Position numbers and translations under genes: made by a program. Source: Agapanthus africanus (Eukaryota; Streptophyta; Magnoliopsida; Asparagales; Amaryllidaceae). Taken from it: 64,000 bases of DNA. This document shows, one piece after another, positions 63,568-64,000 of this stretch. Location of the stretch: assembly GCA_030015575.1 (NCBI GenBank), contig CM057346.1, positions 565,074,315 to 565,138,314 of the forward strand, read 5' to 3'. The first letter of the stretch is position 1; the number at the start of each line of letters is the position of its first letter. Below the pieces are notes generated by a model, which saw only the letters and a list, made by a program, of their open reading frames with translations, made no database searches and was not told the origin of the DNA.

Positions 63568-64000
63568 AATTTTCTTCGCCTTCATTGAATCACGTTCTGT
63601 CATCTGTTTGTGAAGATCGCTCGTAGGTTGTCTCTGTCTGCACCGTTGTTTGTTGTTTTTTTTAATGTCGGGTATGCCATTTGTCTAACGATCGCCCGTC
63701 GGGTCTTTTTCGATCACTTGCCGACGAGCATGCCAAGCGTTACCAATGAGGTATCCCCATGGGCCCCGAAGTCGAGGGGAGATTGCTTAGACCTGGATAG
63801 ATCCAATGCCCCTCACGGGGGTCTCGGACCCTCTGCGGGTGACGGGCAGAACGCTGTTCGCCGTATTTGTGCCGAGCGTGGGTGGGAGGCTGCTCGGTGG
63901 CCCCATGTGGGTTGCCATTTTTTGACCTCTGTCAGTGCGAGCATCGACCATCAGCCGGAGGTGACAGAGCAGGGTAGCTGCTCGGTTGCCTCTTACGAGA
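63568..64000. other. Gypsy G internal sequence, no gene seen
   Basis: GC-rich sequence with repeated TGCTCGG/CGGGTC phrases running to the right edge. No domain recognised on either strand; pol of this minus-strand element should begin further right. Confidence 0.5.

Larger units (their letters stand above)
60264..64000 (-). mobile_element. Gypsy retrotransposon G, 3' end, minus strand (runs off right edge)
   Basis: On the minus strand, internal sequence from the right edge leads to a polypurine tract (GAGTGGGGGGCT, 61025-61014) and a 3' LTR (61011 to 60264). Between the edge and the LTR lies an ORF in antisense orientation. This layout, an extra ORF between pol and the 3' LTR and often antisense, is known from Tat-clade elements such as Grande. 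GC content is clearly higher than in the flanking DNA. The pol genes and 5' LTR lie outside the window, so the clade is inferred. Confidence 0.72.

Overview
This is nuclear plant DNA, almost certainly from an angiosperm. The evidence is one intron-rich plant-type nuclear poly(A) polymerase gene, a tRNA-Met primer binding site of the kind used by plant Copia elements, Tat-lineage Gypsy elements with a second RNase H, a Cassandra-type element carrying 5S rRNA-like sequence, and a Mutator-like transposase next to a plant mobile domain (PMD) gene. The species cannot be fixed from the sequence alone. About 80% of the window is transposable elements, many nested inside each other. The nesting was worked out from TG...CA ends and 5-bp target-site duplications (TSDs) read directly from the sequence.

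Left block (1-29978). A minus-strand Copia element (A; pol running off the left edge, long leader, PBS, 2.2-kb LTR, 1-5943) sits in the 40-bp minisatellite of a plus-strand Gypsy element B (5944-8012, 3' end only). B in turn abuts the truncated, minus-oriented Copia LTR C (8013-10027). LTR C lies against the internal region of a plus-strand Copia element D (10028-29978). D is split by a 12.6-kb Tat-lineage Gypsy element E (15231-27869, TSD GATAC/GATAT), and E is split by a 397-bp Cassandra-like solo LTR (TSD GTCTA). The pol genes of D and E are decayed; the visible part of A is open.

Middle block (29979-46605). An old Mutator-like element carries a MuDR-type transposase gene followed on the same strand by a PMD (MAIN-like, 'aminotransferase-like') gene. 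It is broken by four solo LTRs: three copies of one 2.8-3.4-kb family, one nested in another (TSDs AAATT, AGAAA, CTTAC), and one 2.17-kb Copia LTR of the A family (TSD AGAAC). An array of inverted repeats built on GAAAACGCTAC probably marks its 3' end.

Right block. An apparently intact host gene for nuclear canonical poly(A) polymerase (minus strand, 12 coding exons, predicted 728 residues) occupies 48768-57985, with a TATA-like box near 58607 and a candidate poly(A) signal near 48365. From 60264 to the right edge lies the 3' end of another, minus-strand Gypsy element (G). It carries a three-exon ORF in antisense orientation encoding a 'putative gypsy type transposon' domain and a coiled-coil tail.

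The only gene likely to serve the host is the poly(A) polymerase. The rest shows successive insertion, LTR-LTR recombination, internal duplication and mutational decay.
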